Shown here piece after piece: positions 17,441-25,974 of a stretch of 64,000 nt of DNA. The DNA lies in the NCBI RefSeq assembly GCF_017813235.1, contig NZ_JAGISH010000016.1:19172-83171 (forward strand), written 5' to 3'. The notes under the pieces were generated by a model. The model was not told the origin of the DNA, searched no databases, and saw only the letters and a list, made by a program, of their open reading frames with translations. The translations under genes and the position numbers were made by a program. This DNA comes from Sagittula salina (GTDB lineage Bacteria; Pseudomonadota; Alphaproteobacteria; Rhodobacterales; Rhodobacteraceae). Positions within the stretch are counted from its first letter, which is position 1. Each line of letters begins with the position of its first letter.

Positions 17441-19216
17441 TCAAGGGCGCCAGGGCCTGCCGAAGGCAGGCTCTTTCGGTTGCAGTGGCGGCAGTTCCCA
17501 GGTGCCGGTCGCGGGTGGGCGGACGTCCGCGTCCACATGGACGTCGATCAACGCCGGACGGTTGGAGGCGACGGCCGCTTCCAGCGTGGCGGCAAACTGG
17601 CGGCTGTCGGTGACGGTGTAGCCGTCCACCCCCGCCGCCCGTGCCCAGGCGGCAAAGTCGGGATTGTAAGGCTCCCGGTTCTCGCCCGCGCGGAAGGCGG
17701 TGCCATACTCACGCCCGCCAAAATAGCCGTATTGCAGGTCCCGGATCGCGCCCCAGGCGAAGTTGTTCCAGACAACCCAGACCACGGGAATGTCGTATTC
17801 CACCGCCGTGCACAGCACGTGCGGGACCATGGTGAATCCGCCGTCGCCACAGATCGACACGCAGGGCCGGTGGGGGGCTGCGAGTTTCGCGCCGAGGATC
17901 GAGGACGGACCGAAGCCCATGCCCGAGTAGCCCCAGGTGTTCAGCATCGATTGCGGGCGGCGGGCCTTCCAGAACTGCATGTACCAGTTGTGGTGCACGC
18001 CCGAGTCAAGTGAAAGGATCACGTCTTCGGGCAGCACGCGCTGACAATCCTTCACGATGCGGAAGGGGGAGATCGGGTCGGAATGCCCGTTCCAGTTGGG
18101 CGCGATGAAATCGGTCCATTCCTTGCGCCAGCCCTCGATGTCCGACAGCCACGCGGCGGTTTCACGGCGCAGGGCGTCGCGGTTTTCCAGTTCTGCCAGA
18201 AGTTGCCGCAGAAAGGCGCGCGCATCGGCCAAAATGGCCAGATCGGGCGTGTAGTTGCGCCCCAGTTCCGCGTGGTCGAGATCGACGTGAATCAGCTTTG
18301 TCGTGGGGAAGTTCCACGAATAACCGGGCTTCCACGACGAGGCCGAGCGGTCGTCGAACCGCCCCCCGATCGCCAGAACGAGGTCCGCGTGCCGCCCGGC
18401 CTGGTTGGCCGCGTAGTCGCCGTTCCGCCCGATGAAGCCAAGGCTGAGCGGGCTCTCCATATCGATGCAGCCCATGCCGTTGGGCGAGGAGATGACCGGG
18501 ATGCCACGCGCCTCTGCGAGCGCGGTCAGTTCTGTCCCCGCCTCCGACAGGGCAACGCCATGGCCGATGAAGATCACCGGGCGCACGGCGGCCGTCAGCA
18601 TGTCGGCAGTCGTCGCGATGTCCTCTGCGCTGGCCCCGCTGCGGCGCTGGCCAAAGGCCGATCCCTTCGGTTCGCGCGTCACGTCCGCCTCCTCCTGAAA
18701 GAGGTTGTAGGGGATGTCGAGGTTGACCGGCCCGGGTCGTCCCGTGGTCATCGCCGCCGCCGCCTGCCGCATGGCCAGCGGCAGCATCTCGACGCGCGAG
18801 GGCTGGAACGACCGCTTTACCACCGGCTTGATCACACTGTTGAAATCCGCGTGGTGGTGCATCGACAACTCCTGAAAGGGCGCCCGGTTGAACTGCCCGG
18901 TCGGCACGTTGGCGGTGATCGAGTAGACTGCCGAACTGTCGGTCTGCGCCACCGCCAGCGCCATGATCTGGTTGCACGATCCCGGCCCGGTGGAGGTCAG
19001 CGTCGCGGCGGGCTTGTGCGAGACGCGAAAGAACCCGTCCGCCATGTGCACGGCGGTCTGTTCGTGCCGTGGCGACACCAGCCGGATCTGGTCGCGCCGT
19101 TCGTACAGCGGGTCCAGCAGGCCAACGTTGCCGTGCCCGCAGATGCCAAAGACATGGGTAATGCCTTCCTCGATAAGCGTGTCGGCGATCAGGTCGCCGC
19201 CTTTGGTGGTGGTCAT
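17441..19216 (-). CDS. Thiamine-diphosphate enzyme, acetolactate synthase-like
   Basis: 591 residues from the ATG at 19216, which overlaps the stop of the FAD gene (ATGA) and follows AGGGAGG. Domains: N-terminal PYR domain with catalytic Glu52 in RHEQTA, central domain with GRFDDR (285-290), C-terminal PP domain with GDGG (457-460) and WNN (483-485), the standard ThDP/Mg motif. Acetolactate synthase, sulfoacetaldehyde acetyltransferase, glyoxylate carboligase and benzoylformate decarboxylase share this layout. No small regulatory subunit gene is adjacent, so a catabolic decarboxylase or carboligase is more likely than biosynthetic AHAS. Substrate unknown. Confidence 0.9.
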   Translation of the reverse strand: MTTTKGGDLIADTLIEEGITHVFGICGHGNVGLLDPLYERRDQIRLVSPRHEQTAVHMADGFFRVSHKPAATLTSTGPGSCNQIMALAVAQTDSSAVYSITANVPTGQFNRAPFQELSMHHHADFNSVIKPVVKRSFQPSRVEMLPLAMRQAAAAMTTGRPGPVNLDIPYNLFQEEADVTREPKGSAFGQRRSGASAEDIATTADMLTAAVRPVIFIGHGVALSEAGTELTALAEARGIPVISSPNGMGCIDMESPLSLGFIGRNGDYAANQAGRHADLVLAIGGRFDDRSASSWKPGYSWNFPTTKLIHVDLDHAELGRNYTPDLAILADARAFLRQLLAELENRDALRRETAAWLSDIEGWRKEWTDFIAPNWNGHSDPISPFRIVKDCQRVLPEDVILSLDSGVHHNWYMQFWKARRPQSMLNTWGYSGMGFGPSSILGAKLAAPHRPCVSICGDGGFTMVPHVLCTAVEYDIPVVWVVWNNFAWGAIRDLQYGYFGGREYGTAFRAGENREPYNPDFAAWARAAGVDGYTVTDSRQFAATLEAAVASNRPALIDVHVDADVRPPATGTWELPPLQPKEPAFGRPWRP

Positions 19217-20871
19217 GGATCCTCCCTTTCGATCCCGGCCGCGTGGCGTGCCGCCAGCCAGCCGAAGGTCATTGCCTGCCCGAGTTGCGCCCCCGCACCC
19301 GGGTATTCGCCGCCAAAGGCGGAGTGCATGTCGTTGCCGCAGGCATAGAGCCCGTCGATCGGCGCGCCCTCCGCGTCCAGCACACGTGCCCTGGCATCCG
19401 TCGCCAGCCCCCGGCTTGTGCCCAGGGGGGCCGGCTCCATCCGGACGGCGTAATAGGGACCGTCTCCCAGCCGCCCGAGGCAAGGGTTCGGCCCGTGTCC
19501 CGGGTCGCCGTTGGCGCGATCGTAGAGAGTTTCGCCGCGGCCGAAGTCCTCGTCGATCCCAGGCGTGCAAAAGCCGTTGAAGCGCTCGATCGTGTGGCAC
19601 AGCGCCGTTGCCGGCATCCCCAGCGCGCGGGCGAGCGTGGGCAGGTCACGTGCGGCCGTCAGGTAGCCCGCGCGGATATAGCGCCGCAGCGATGGCGTGC
19701 GCGGACGGATCAGCCCCAGCCCGTAGCGCCGTACAAAGGCGCGGTCTGCGATCAGCCAACAGGGCAGCGCGGTGTCGCGGTGCCGGTACATCGCGCGGAC
19801 GAATTCGTGATAGGATACCGCTTCGTTCACGAACCGGCGTCCGTCGCGTCCGACGCAAAGCGAACCGGGCTTGGCACGGTCGAGCACGATATGCGGCCAG
19901 ATCGCGGTAGACCTGTCCGGTCGCACCATGGTGGAGCACGGGAACCACAGCGCGTTGTCCAGCCCCGAAGGCCCCAGTTGCGCCCCCGCCGCCAGCCCGA
20001 GGTCCAGCGTCGTGCCCCGTGCGCCGGGGGCGGCGGGGGTGATGCGCGGGGTCGGATCGGGCAGGTGTTCGGCGCGCTTCGCCTCCGAGGCGGGAAAGCC
20101 GCCGCCCGCAAGGATGATGGCCTTTGCCCGGATGGATTCGCCGGGCAGGTGCACGACGCCCGGCGCGATCCGGGAGGCAACCACGCCGGTGCGAATATCC
20201 ACCCCATGCACAAGACAGGCGTGGAGCAATCGTGCCACCAGCGCGTTGCCCAGCACCAGCCGGGTGCCGCGCGCATGGCGCAGCCTGTCCCGCGCATGCC
20301 TCAACCCGAGCCGGATGGCCGCCGCCCCCGCGTCGCGGTCGGCACGCAGAAGCGCCGCGGCCTCGGGACGGGTGACCATCATTCCGCCAAGCACGGTCAA
20401 TTCCGGCAGCGGCGGCGCAAGACGGGCGAACCAGTCGCCCAAGGAGCGACCGTCAAAGGGGACAGGGTCAAGCGGCCGCCAGCCGGGGGCGGCGCCGGGT
20501 ATATCCTGACGGTAATCGGGCGACGCGGGCATGGCGCGAAACGCGATCCCCGCGCGGGTTTCGAGATCCTCCAGCATCCGTGGCCCGGCAGCGAGGAAAG
20601 CCCGACGCAGCGCGTGCGGGGCGCGTTCGCCGACCAGCGCGTCGAGGTAGACCGCCGCCTCTGCCGCGTCCTCGGGCCGGGCGGCGCGGGCAAAGCCGTT
20701 GCCGGGGATCCAGACGCTCCCCGAGGACCGCGCGGAGGTGCCGCCGACCTGTTCTTCGTGCTCCAGAACAAGCACGCGCAGCCCGTCCAGCGATCCGGTC
20801 AGGGCCGCCGTCAGCCCCGCCGCGCCACTGCCCAGCACCACCATATCGACCGAAGCAATCCGGGGCGTCAC
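19213..20871 (-). CDS. FAD-dependent oxidoreductase, FAD_binding_2 / 3-ketosteroid dehydrogenase-like
   Basis: 552 residues if the GTG at 20871 is used. That GTG overlaps the stop of a 17-codon leader with a strong ribosome site. An ATG at 20901 in the same frame would add ten residues but has no ribosome site. GSGAAGLTAA near the N-terminus binds FAD, followed by VGGTSARSSGSVWIPGN, typical of succinate/fumarate and ketosteroid-dehydrogenase-type flavoproteins. The end has GLYACGNDMHSAFGGEYPGAGAQLG, the second FAD contact. It likely introduces a double bond next to a carbonyl or reduces one. It is coupled to the ThDP gene. Confidence 0.87.
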   Translation of the reverse strand: MTPRIASVDMVVLGSGAAGLTAALTGSLDGLRVLVLEHEEQVGGTSARSSGSVWIPGNGFARAARPEDAAEAAVYLDALVGERAPHALRRAFLAAGPRMLEDLETRAGIAFRAMPASPDYRQDIPGAAPGWRPLDPVPFDGRSLGDWFARLAPPLPELTVLGGMMVTRPEAAALLRADRDAGAAAIRLGLRHARDRLRHARGTRLVLGNALVARLLHACLVHGVDIRTGVVASRIAPGVVHLPGESIRAKAIILAGGGFPASEAKRAEHLPDPTPRITPAAPGARGTTLDLGLAAGAQLGPSGLDNALWFPCSTMVRPDRSTAIWPHIVLDRAKPGSLCVGRDGRRFVNEAVSYHEFVRAMYRHRDTALPCWLIADRAFVRRYGLGLIRPRTPSLRRYIRAGYLTAARDLPTLARALGMPATALCHTIERFNGFCTPGIDEDFGRGETLYDRANGDPGHGPNPCLGRLGDGPYYAVRMEPAPLGTSRGLATDARARVLDAEGAPIDGLYACGNDMHSAFGGEYPGAGAQLGQAMTFGWLAARHAAGIEREDP

Positions 20872-20921
20872 GCGCGACCCCCCGGCTCTGACGCCAGCCA
20901 TTTCCAGCTACTGCGGCGCAT
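20868..20921 (-). CDS. Possible 17-residue leader peptide coupled to the FAD oxidoreductase gene
   Basis: An ATG at 20921 sits just after GGGAGGACAGGG, the best ribosome site in this gap. It encodes MRRSSWKWLASEPGGRA. Its TGA overlaps the GTG of the flavoprotein gene (GTGA). This could be a translational-coupling leader or a chance frame. Confidence 0.35.
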   Translation of the reverse strand: MRRSSWKWLASEPGGRA

Positions 20922-20967
20922 CCCTGTCCTCCCGTCACGGTGATATGCCAGTGGACCCGGCGACGGA

Positions 20968-21008
20968 AAAACAAAATAGCAATGGGGGTATAAGGCCCGC
21001 TTATCCCC
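20968..21008 (-). terminator. Terminator-like hairpin after the TRAP-aldolase operon
   Basis: On the minus strand GGGGATAAG pairs with CTTATACCCC (one bulged base) around CGGGC. It is followed about five bases later by the T-rich GCTATTTTGTTTTT. It lies about 100 bases after the aldolase stop, so the FAD-ThDP-cupin unit probably has its own promoter between here and 20921. Confidence 0.5.
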
Positions 21009-21108
21009 TTATCGGCCTTTGCGCCCCCTGCGCCCGCCAAACTCGTGCAGAGGTGGAATGTCTCCGCCGGAAGCCAGGGCCGCCAGGCACGATCAGGCGC
21101 CGTGTCGC

Positions 21109-21888
21109 TTATCGCAACGCTTCGTCCCGCGCCTCTGCCGCGTCGCGCGCGGCGCCCATGAGGAAGGAGACGTCGTTCACCCCGGCCACGAGGTGATAGC
21201 CCTTTGCCCGCAGTTCCCCCCAGTCGCGTCCGCCGCCCGGCACGGTGGCCAAAAGCTTGCCGGCCGCCGTGACCTTTGCCTCGACCTCCGCAAAGGCGGC
21301 CTGTGGGATGGCGTGCTCCATGTCCTCCATGTGACCCAGCGTCGCGGCAAGGTCGTTCGGCCCGAGGAAGATGCCGTCGACGCCCTCGACCGCGCAGATC
21401 TCCGGCAGGGACGCGATGCTTTCAGGCGTCTCGCACTGGACGAACAGCAGCAGGTCCTCGTTCGCCGTCCTCACGGCGTAGTCGGGCCGAGAGTGGTAAT
21501 CCGATCCGCGCACGATGGGTGCCGCATAGCCGCGCCCGACGCCGCCCGTCCCGCGCACCGGGTAGCGGCAGGACCGCGCGATGGCCTGCGCTTGTGCCAC
21601 GGAGTTCACCATGGGCACGACGAGGGACCGAAAGCCCCGGTCGAGCACCTTCTTCAGCGTCGTGTCGCTGCCGTCCGGGACGCGCAGGAGCGATTCCCCA
21701 CCAGCCGCTTCGACCGCGCGGGCAATGCCGACCCACGTTTCCAGATCTCCGATGCCATGTTCGCCGTCGATCAGCACGATCGGCCAGCCGTGGCGGACGA
21801 GGATCTCCGCGATGTCGGCGCTGCCCAGTTCGGCCCATGCGGCAGTGACGAACTCGCCCCGCAGGAGGCGGGATTTCAGGGTATTCAT
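21109..21888 (-). CDS. HpcH/HpaI-family aldolase (2-oxo acid, class II)
   Basis: 259 residues with the family motifs: DGEHG (41-45) containing the catalytic His44, FVQCETPESI with the metal-ligand Glu, and GIFLGPNDLAATLG with the second acidic ligand. It should cleave a 4-hydroxy-2-oxo or 2-keto-3-deoxy acid into pyruvate and an aldehyde using a divalent metal. It starts 25 bases after the TRAP permease stop and is the last gene of that operon. That suggests the TRAP substrate is a sugar acid or hydroxy-oxo acid. Confidence 0.9.
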   Translation of the reverse strand: MNTLKSRLLRGEFVTAAWAELGSADIAEILVRHGWPIVLIDGEHGIGDLETWVGIARAVEAAGGESLLRVPDGSDTTLKKVLDRGFRSLVVPMVNSVAQAQAIARSCRYPVRGTGGVGRGYAAPIVRGSDYHSRPDYAVRTANEDLLLFVQCETPESIASLPEICAVEGVDGIFLGPNDLAATLGHMEDMEHAIPQAAFAEVEAKVTAAGKLLATVPGGGRDWGELRAKGYHLVAGVNDVSFLMGAARDAAEARDEALR

Positions 21889-21913
21889 AAAAGGTCTCCG
21901 GTTGGGGGCCGCG

Positions 21914-23209
21914 TCATCCGGGGTAGCCCATCAGGCGCGGCAGAAAGAGGACGATGCCGGGAAGGAGGATCATGGCCAGCAGGGCCAGAACGAGGACGAT
22001 CAGAAAGGGAATGACCTCGCGGATGATCTCGGCCAGCGGAATGCGGGTGACGGCGTTGATGACGAAAAGCAGGATGCCATAAGGCGGCGTGATGAGGCCG
22101 ATCATGCAGTTCACCACCGCCACCACACCGAAATGCACGAGGTCGATGCCCATTTCGCGGCAGGCGGGCAGAAACAACGGGATGATGACGAGGATGATGG
22201 TCGAGGCATCCAGAACGCAGCCCAGCAGCAGCAGCAGAACGTTCACCCCGATCAGGAACGCCAGCGGCGACACCTCCAGCCCGGTCAACGCGCCCGCCAC
22301 CATGTCGGGAATATTCTCGGCGGCGACGATGTAGTTGAGGATCAGCGCCCCGCCGATCACCAACCCCACCGCCGCCGAGGACCGGGCGGATTCCACGAGG
22401 ATGTGGTAGAAGGCCCGCAGGCTGAGCGCCCGGTAGAAGACTGCGGCCAGGATCAGCGCATAGAAGGCCGCGACTGCGGCGGCCTCGGTTGGCGTGGTGA
22501 CGCCGCCATAGATGCCGTAAAGCAGGATCGCGGGCATGAGCAGCGCCGGGAACGCCTCGAACGTCAGGTGCGGCAGATCGGAAAGCGGCACGGGCGCCTC
22601 GGTCCCAAAATCTCGGCGGTGCGAGATGATCCAGTTCTGAACCATCAGGACGAGGCCCATCAGCAGCCCTGGCCCGATGCCGCCCAGGAACAGGTAGCCA
22701 ATGGAGGTGTTCGACACCAGCGCATACAGAACCATCGGGATCGACGGCGGGATGATCGGCCCGATGGTGGCGGAGGCGGCGGTGATCGCGGCGGCATAGC
22801 CACGCGTGTAGTGGCCGGATTTGGTCATCATCCCGATGATGATCTTGCCGATGCCCGCCGCATCCGCGACCGCCGACCCCGACATGCCGGAAAAAATCAG
22901 CGAGGCGACAACGTTGACATGCCCCAACCCGCCCTTGAACCGGCCCACGATCGCGACGCAGAACCGCAGCAGCCGGTCGGAAATCGTGCCCGCGTTCATG
23001 ATGTTGGCGGCAACGATGAACAGCGGCACCGCCAGCAGGATAAAGCTGGAATACATACCATCGAGCAGCACCTTTCCGGCCAGCCCAACCCCCTGCCCGC
23101 CCGCCGCGAGATAGACAAACGACGCGAGCAGGATGGCATACGCGATGGGCATCCCGATCGCCGCCGTGACAAAGAGCGAGACCAGACAGAGCGTGAATTC
23201 GATACTCAC
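21914..23209 (-). CDS. TRAP transporter large permease, DctM type
   Basis: 431 residues from the GTG at 23209, which overlaps the small-permease stop (GTGA). Starting here gives a native first membrane helix (VSIEFTLCLVSLFVTAAIG). About twelve hydrophobic segments follow, with the DctM signatures (SGSAVADAAGIGKIIIGMMTKSG; PIIPPSIPMVLYALVS). It is the main channel of a tripartite importer driven by a sodium or proton gradient. Confidence 0.93.
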   Translation of the reverse strand: MSIEFTLCLVSLFVTAAIGMPIAYAILLASFVYLAAGGQGVGLAGKVLLDGMYSSFILLAVPLFIVAANIMNAGTISDRLLRFCVAIVGRFKGGLGHVNVVASLIFSGMSGSAVADAAGIGKIIIGMMTKSGHYTRGYAAAITAASATIGPIIPPSIPMVLYALVSNTSIGYLFLGGIGPGLLMGLVLMVQNWIISHRRDFGTEAPVPLSDLPHLTFEAFPALLMPAILLYGIYGGVTTPTEAAAVAAFYALILAAVFYRALSLRAFYHILVESARSSAAVGLVIGGALILNYIVAAENIPDMVAGALTGLEVSPLAFLIGVNVLLLLLGCVLDASTIILVIIPLFLPACREMGIDLVHFGVVAVVNCMIGLITPPYGILLFVINAVTRIPLAEIIREVIPFLIVLVLALLAMILLPGIVLFLPRLMGYPG

Positions 23210-23805
23210 GGGCGGCCCTCCGGGTCCTGCACCGGGGTGGCGAGGTCGTCGAAGTGATGGATGTCCTGCTCCGCCCCGAAACGGAAGACCTGTGCCGCCC
23301 GCCACGCATAGCGCAGCGAAACGGCCACGAGGAAGAAGGCATAGACGGAATAGATATCGCGCATCCTGATCCAGTCCCCCATCAGCTGTTTCAGCGTGGC
23401 GGTCTGTTTCAGGCGCAGGATTCTGAACTTTGCCCATGTCGGTTCGAGCGAGTAGAGCAGCGCGCCCGCGATCAGCACACAGGTCACGATGGCAAAGACC
23501 TTGCGCGTGCCGGGGCGCACGGCGGAATAGAGGATGTCAAAGGTGACATGATCCCGTTCGCGCACGATGGTGGCGCAGCCAAAGAAGACGATCCACACCC
23601 AGAGCGCGAGGCAGAATTCCAGCGTCCATCCATAACGCGAGGGGTCGAGCAGCGGCGCCGCCTGCGCCAGCCATTCGAGACGCGCGGTGTAGCGGATCAC
23701 CACCTGCAGGATGAAGGTAAGGAACATCGCGAACATCATCATTGCCGCGATGAATTCCGCACCGTGTTTCAGGCCCTGGGCGAACCGACGGATCGTGTCG
23801 AACAT
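23206..23805 (-). CDS. TRAP transporter small permease, DctQ type
   Basis: 199 residues with four predicted membrane helices (residues about 18-38, 60-80, 103-120 and 150-168) and the WIVFFGCATIVRERDHVTFD segment typical of DctQ. The loop between helices 1 and 2 is longer than usual, with a hydrophilic EWLAQAAPLLDPSRYG insert. It is overlapped by DctM and follows DctP by 54 bases. Confidence 0.9.
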   Translation of the reverse strand: MFDTIRRFAQGLKHGAEFIAAMMMFAMFLTFILQVVIRYTARLEWLAQAAPLLDPSRYGWTLEFCLALWVWIVFFGCATIVRERDHVTFDILYSAVRPGTRKVFAIVTCVLIAGALLYSLEPTWAKFRILRLKQTATLKQLMGDWIRMRDIYSVYAFFLVAVSLRYAWRAAQVFRFGAEQDIHHFDDLATPVQDPEGRP

Positions 23806-23859
23806 GGGATACCTCCGGCGACGTTGCGCCCCGGGGATGACCCCGGGGACGCATCAGGG

Positions 23860-24858
23860 TCAATCGCCGAGCGCGTTGATTGCGTCGAGCACGCCCTCGG
23901 GCCAGGAGGCGGCGAATTCGCTGCCCTTGTACTGTTCCTGAACGTGGCTGCGGAAGGCGTCGAGGTCCGGCTCGTAGATGTCGAGTCCCTGATCTTTCAG
24001 GAAGGAAACCAGCTCCTCTTCCTTGGCGAGCTGCTTCTGGCGGCCGGAATCGGCAGCCTCGTCGGCGGCCTGCTGCACGGTGGCCTGCTGATCGGGTGTC
24101 AGCTGATCCCAAACGGCTTTGGAAAACGCGACGTAGTTGAGGTCCACAAGATGCGCGGTCAGGGCGACCTGCTTGGTCACCTCGTAGAATTTCGCATCGA
24201 CCACGGTGGGCAACGGGTTGTCCTGCCCATCCACGGAACCGGTCGATAGCGCGGTATAGACTTCGGTGAAGGCCATCGGTGTCGGATTCGCGCCAAGCGC
24301 GCGGCCAAGGAACTGCCAGGCATCAGAGCCGGGCATCCGCAGATTCACACCGGAGAGGTCGGCGGGGGTCTGCACGTCCTTCTCGGAACGCGGGAAACGC
24401 AGGTTCACATGCCGCTTGCCGAGATACATGACCGACAGCAGCTTCACCCCCAGTTCGTCTTCGACCTTCTGCTTGAAGGGTTCCATCAACGGATCGTTGA
24501 AGACGCGCACCTGATGCTCGGCTGACTGGTGCACGTAGCCGGTAGCAAAGATGGAGAATTCCGGGAAGAAGGTCGCCAGTTCCTGCGCGGAGGCAATCGA
24601 CATTTCGAGGTCGCCCGAGGCGATAGCCTCAAGCTCGGAGCCCTGCGCGATCAGCGAGGCGTTATAATGCGGCTCGTAGCTTGCAAAATCCGCCACGGCG
24701 GGGGCAAAGACCTCTGCCAGAGCGACGGAGCGCTGGTCGGTCTCGGACGCGGGCGTGGACATGCGCAGGGTGATCTTGTCCTCCGCCAGCGCCGGCCCGG
24801 CAAGGGTCAGGGCGGCAGCCGACGCCAGAAGTGCGCGGCGGGTCATCGCAAAAGTCAT
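23860..24858 (-). CDS. TRAP transporter substrate-binding protein, DctP type
   Basis: 332 residues from the ATG at 24858 after GGAGGAGAAACC. Signal sequence MTRRALLASAAALTLAGPALA has an RR pair and may be Tat- or Sec-dependent. The DctP fold is supported by KITLRMSTPASETDQR at the start, a LNLRMPGSDAW-like segment with the conserved Arg that pairs with substrate carboxylate (GVNLRMPG), and DGQDNPLPTV. The ligand is most likely an organic or sugar acid. First gene of the TRAP-aldolase operon. Confidence 0.92.
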   Translation of the reverse strand: MTFAMTRRALLASAAALTLAGPALAEDKITLRMSTPASETDQRSVALAEVFAPAVADFASYEPHYNASLIAQGSELEAIASGDLEMSIASAQELATFFPEFSIFATGYVHQSAEHQVRVFNDPLMEPFKQKVEDELGVKLLSVMYLGKRHVNLRFPRSEKDVQTPADLSGVNLRMPGSDAWQFLGRALGANPTPMAFTEVYTALSTGSVDGQDNPLPTVVDAKFYEVTKQVALTAHLVDLNYVAFSKAVWDQLTPDQQATVQQAADEAADSGRQKQLAKEEELVSFLKDQGLDIYEPDLDAFRSHVQEQYKGSEFAASWPEGVLDAINALGD

Positions 24859-24910
24859 GGTTTCTCCTCCCAATCGGCGGCCCGCTTGCGTGGGGCCACT
24901 ACGCAGTATT

Positions 24911-24920
24911 TGGTATACCA
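24911..24920. promoter_or_regulatory. Palindrome TGGTATACCA, candidate GntR/FadR-type operator
   Basis: A perfect 10-bp palindrome 53 bases upstream of the dctP start. TGGT...ACCA half-sites are typical of FadR-subfamily GntR regulators, which often control TRAP catabolic operons. No GntR gene is present in the window, so the regulator would act in trans. Confidence 0.5.
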
Positions 24921-25073
24921 TTCGCCGGAGGTGCGTCTATCCCGAATGCGGGTGCTCCCCCTGCCCCGCGTCGCGTTCGACTTTCCCGTCCGTCGGGGCA
25001 ATGGTGGCGGAAGGCCCGGCCAGCCGCATGGGGGCAAAGCCAGCCTAATCAGGTGGAGCATGATGGAGACCGA

Positions 25074-25589
25074 ATGACCCAGATTTTCCTGCGCACCCCG
25101 GAGGAGCGCGACATCCCCGCCCTGCACACAATGATCCTGCGCCCCGCAGTGCAATGGGGCACGGGCCGCCTGCCCTATCAGTCGACCGACTGGGTGGCCG
25201 AGCGCGTTCTACGACCCGGTGAGGGCGTTCACGCCATCGTCGCGGAAAAAGACGGCGTGGCAGTGGGCTGGGCCACGCTGAACCGGGGCCGCGACCGGCG
25301 GGCGCACGTCGGGAGCCTCGCCATTACGGTGCACGACGCGCACCATCGGCAGGGTATCGGCCGGGCGTTGATGACGGCGATCCTCGACCTGGCCGACAAC
25401 TGGCTGGGACTCTTGCGGGTAGAGCTGACGGTGAACACCGACAACCACGGCGCCATCGCGCTTTACGAAGTCTTCGGGTTCGAACGAGAGGGGATCAGTC
25501 GCTGCGACATCCTGCGGGGAGGGATCCTGATCGACGCGCTCTGCATGGCACGGCTGCGTGCGCCGCATTCCTACATGACCGACCTGTAG
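25074..25589 (+). CDS. GNAT-family N-acetyltransferase
   Basis: 171 residues from the ATG at 25074, chosen because the protein opens directly into the acetyltransferase fold (IFLRTPEERDIPALHTMI). The acetyl-CoA loop is HHRQGIGRALM and the C-terminal motif NHGAIALYEVFGFEREG is standard. A five-codon frame (ATG at 25060) ends in a TGA overlapping this ATG and could couple translation. Substrate unknown. It is divergent from the TRAP operon and is the last gene before the replication module. Confidence 0.9.
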   Translation: MTQIFLRTPEERDIPALHTMILRPAVQWGTGRLPYQSTDWVAERVLRPGEGVHAIVAEKDGVAVGWATLNRGRDRRAHVGSLAITVHDAHHRQGIGRALMTAILDLADNWLGLLRVELTVNTDNHGAIALYEVFGFEREGISRCDILRGGILIDALCMARLRAPHSYMTDL

Positions 25590-25974
25590 ACCGGGCGACT
25601 CGGCAGCGCCTGGGACGGGTGCGAGTCGGAAGCGGCGGGCGGTCGGAACGCTTTCTTCCGCCGCTGATGCGCAAATAGCCGTACTGGGGAGGGCCGCACT
25701 TCCGGGCGCAGGGAACCAGACGAGCCACATGAAGAATTCATTATTATCCTTTATTATCATATATTTAAACAATTTCCCTCGCGCGATGCTTTCGGAAGAT
25801 TAGCGCTGCGCCCCATCCAGAGCACCATATCTGATGTGGAAAATTCTTGAATGAGGGGCGGAATGGGACCATAGCTGTAACGCAAAGACTGCGGGATAAC
25901 CGGTGAATTGGCGTTACTGAGGCTGCCAGCGAAAAACCGGACCCGACAGGACAACGATAATACGAGCGGACGGG
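25590..25974. promoter_or_regulatory. Upstream region of repABC with AT-rich tract and inverted repeat
   Basis: 385 bases without a gene. Bases 25736-25777 form a markedly AT-rich island (TTATTATCCTTTATTATCAT then ATATTTAAACAATT) in an otherwise GC-rich window. An inverted repeat GTAACGC (25877-25883) and GCGTTAC (25911-25917) lies 58-98 bases before repA and is a candidate operator for RepA/RepB autoregulation. A long-range hairpin AGCGGCGG (25631-25638) with CCGCCGCT (25668-25675) follows the acetyltransferase gene. The promoter itself is not resolved. Confidence 0.55.

Noticed and set aside
19243..20943. 566-codon frame antisense to the FAD oxidoreductase
   Set aside because: Low-complexity Arg/Pro/Gly product; the minus-strand frame has clear FAD motifs.
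21581..23257. 558-codon plus-strand frame over the TRAP permease genes
   Set aside because: Asp/Gln/His/Arg-rich artefact of reading membrane-helix codons backwards.
25060..25077. Five-codon mini-frame (MMETE) overlapping the acetyltransferase start
   Set aside because: Too short to call a gene; noted only as a possible coupling element.
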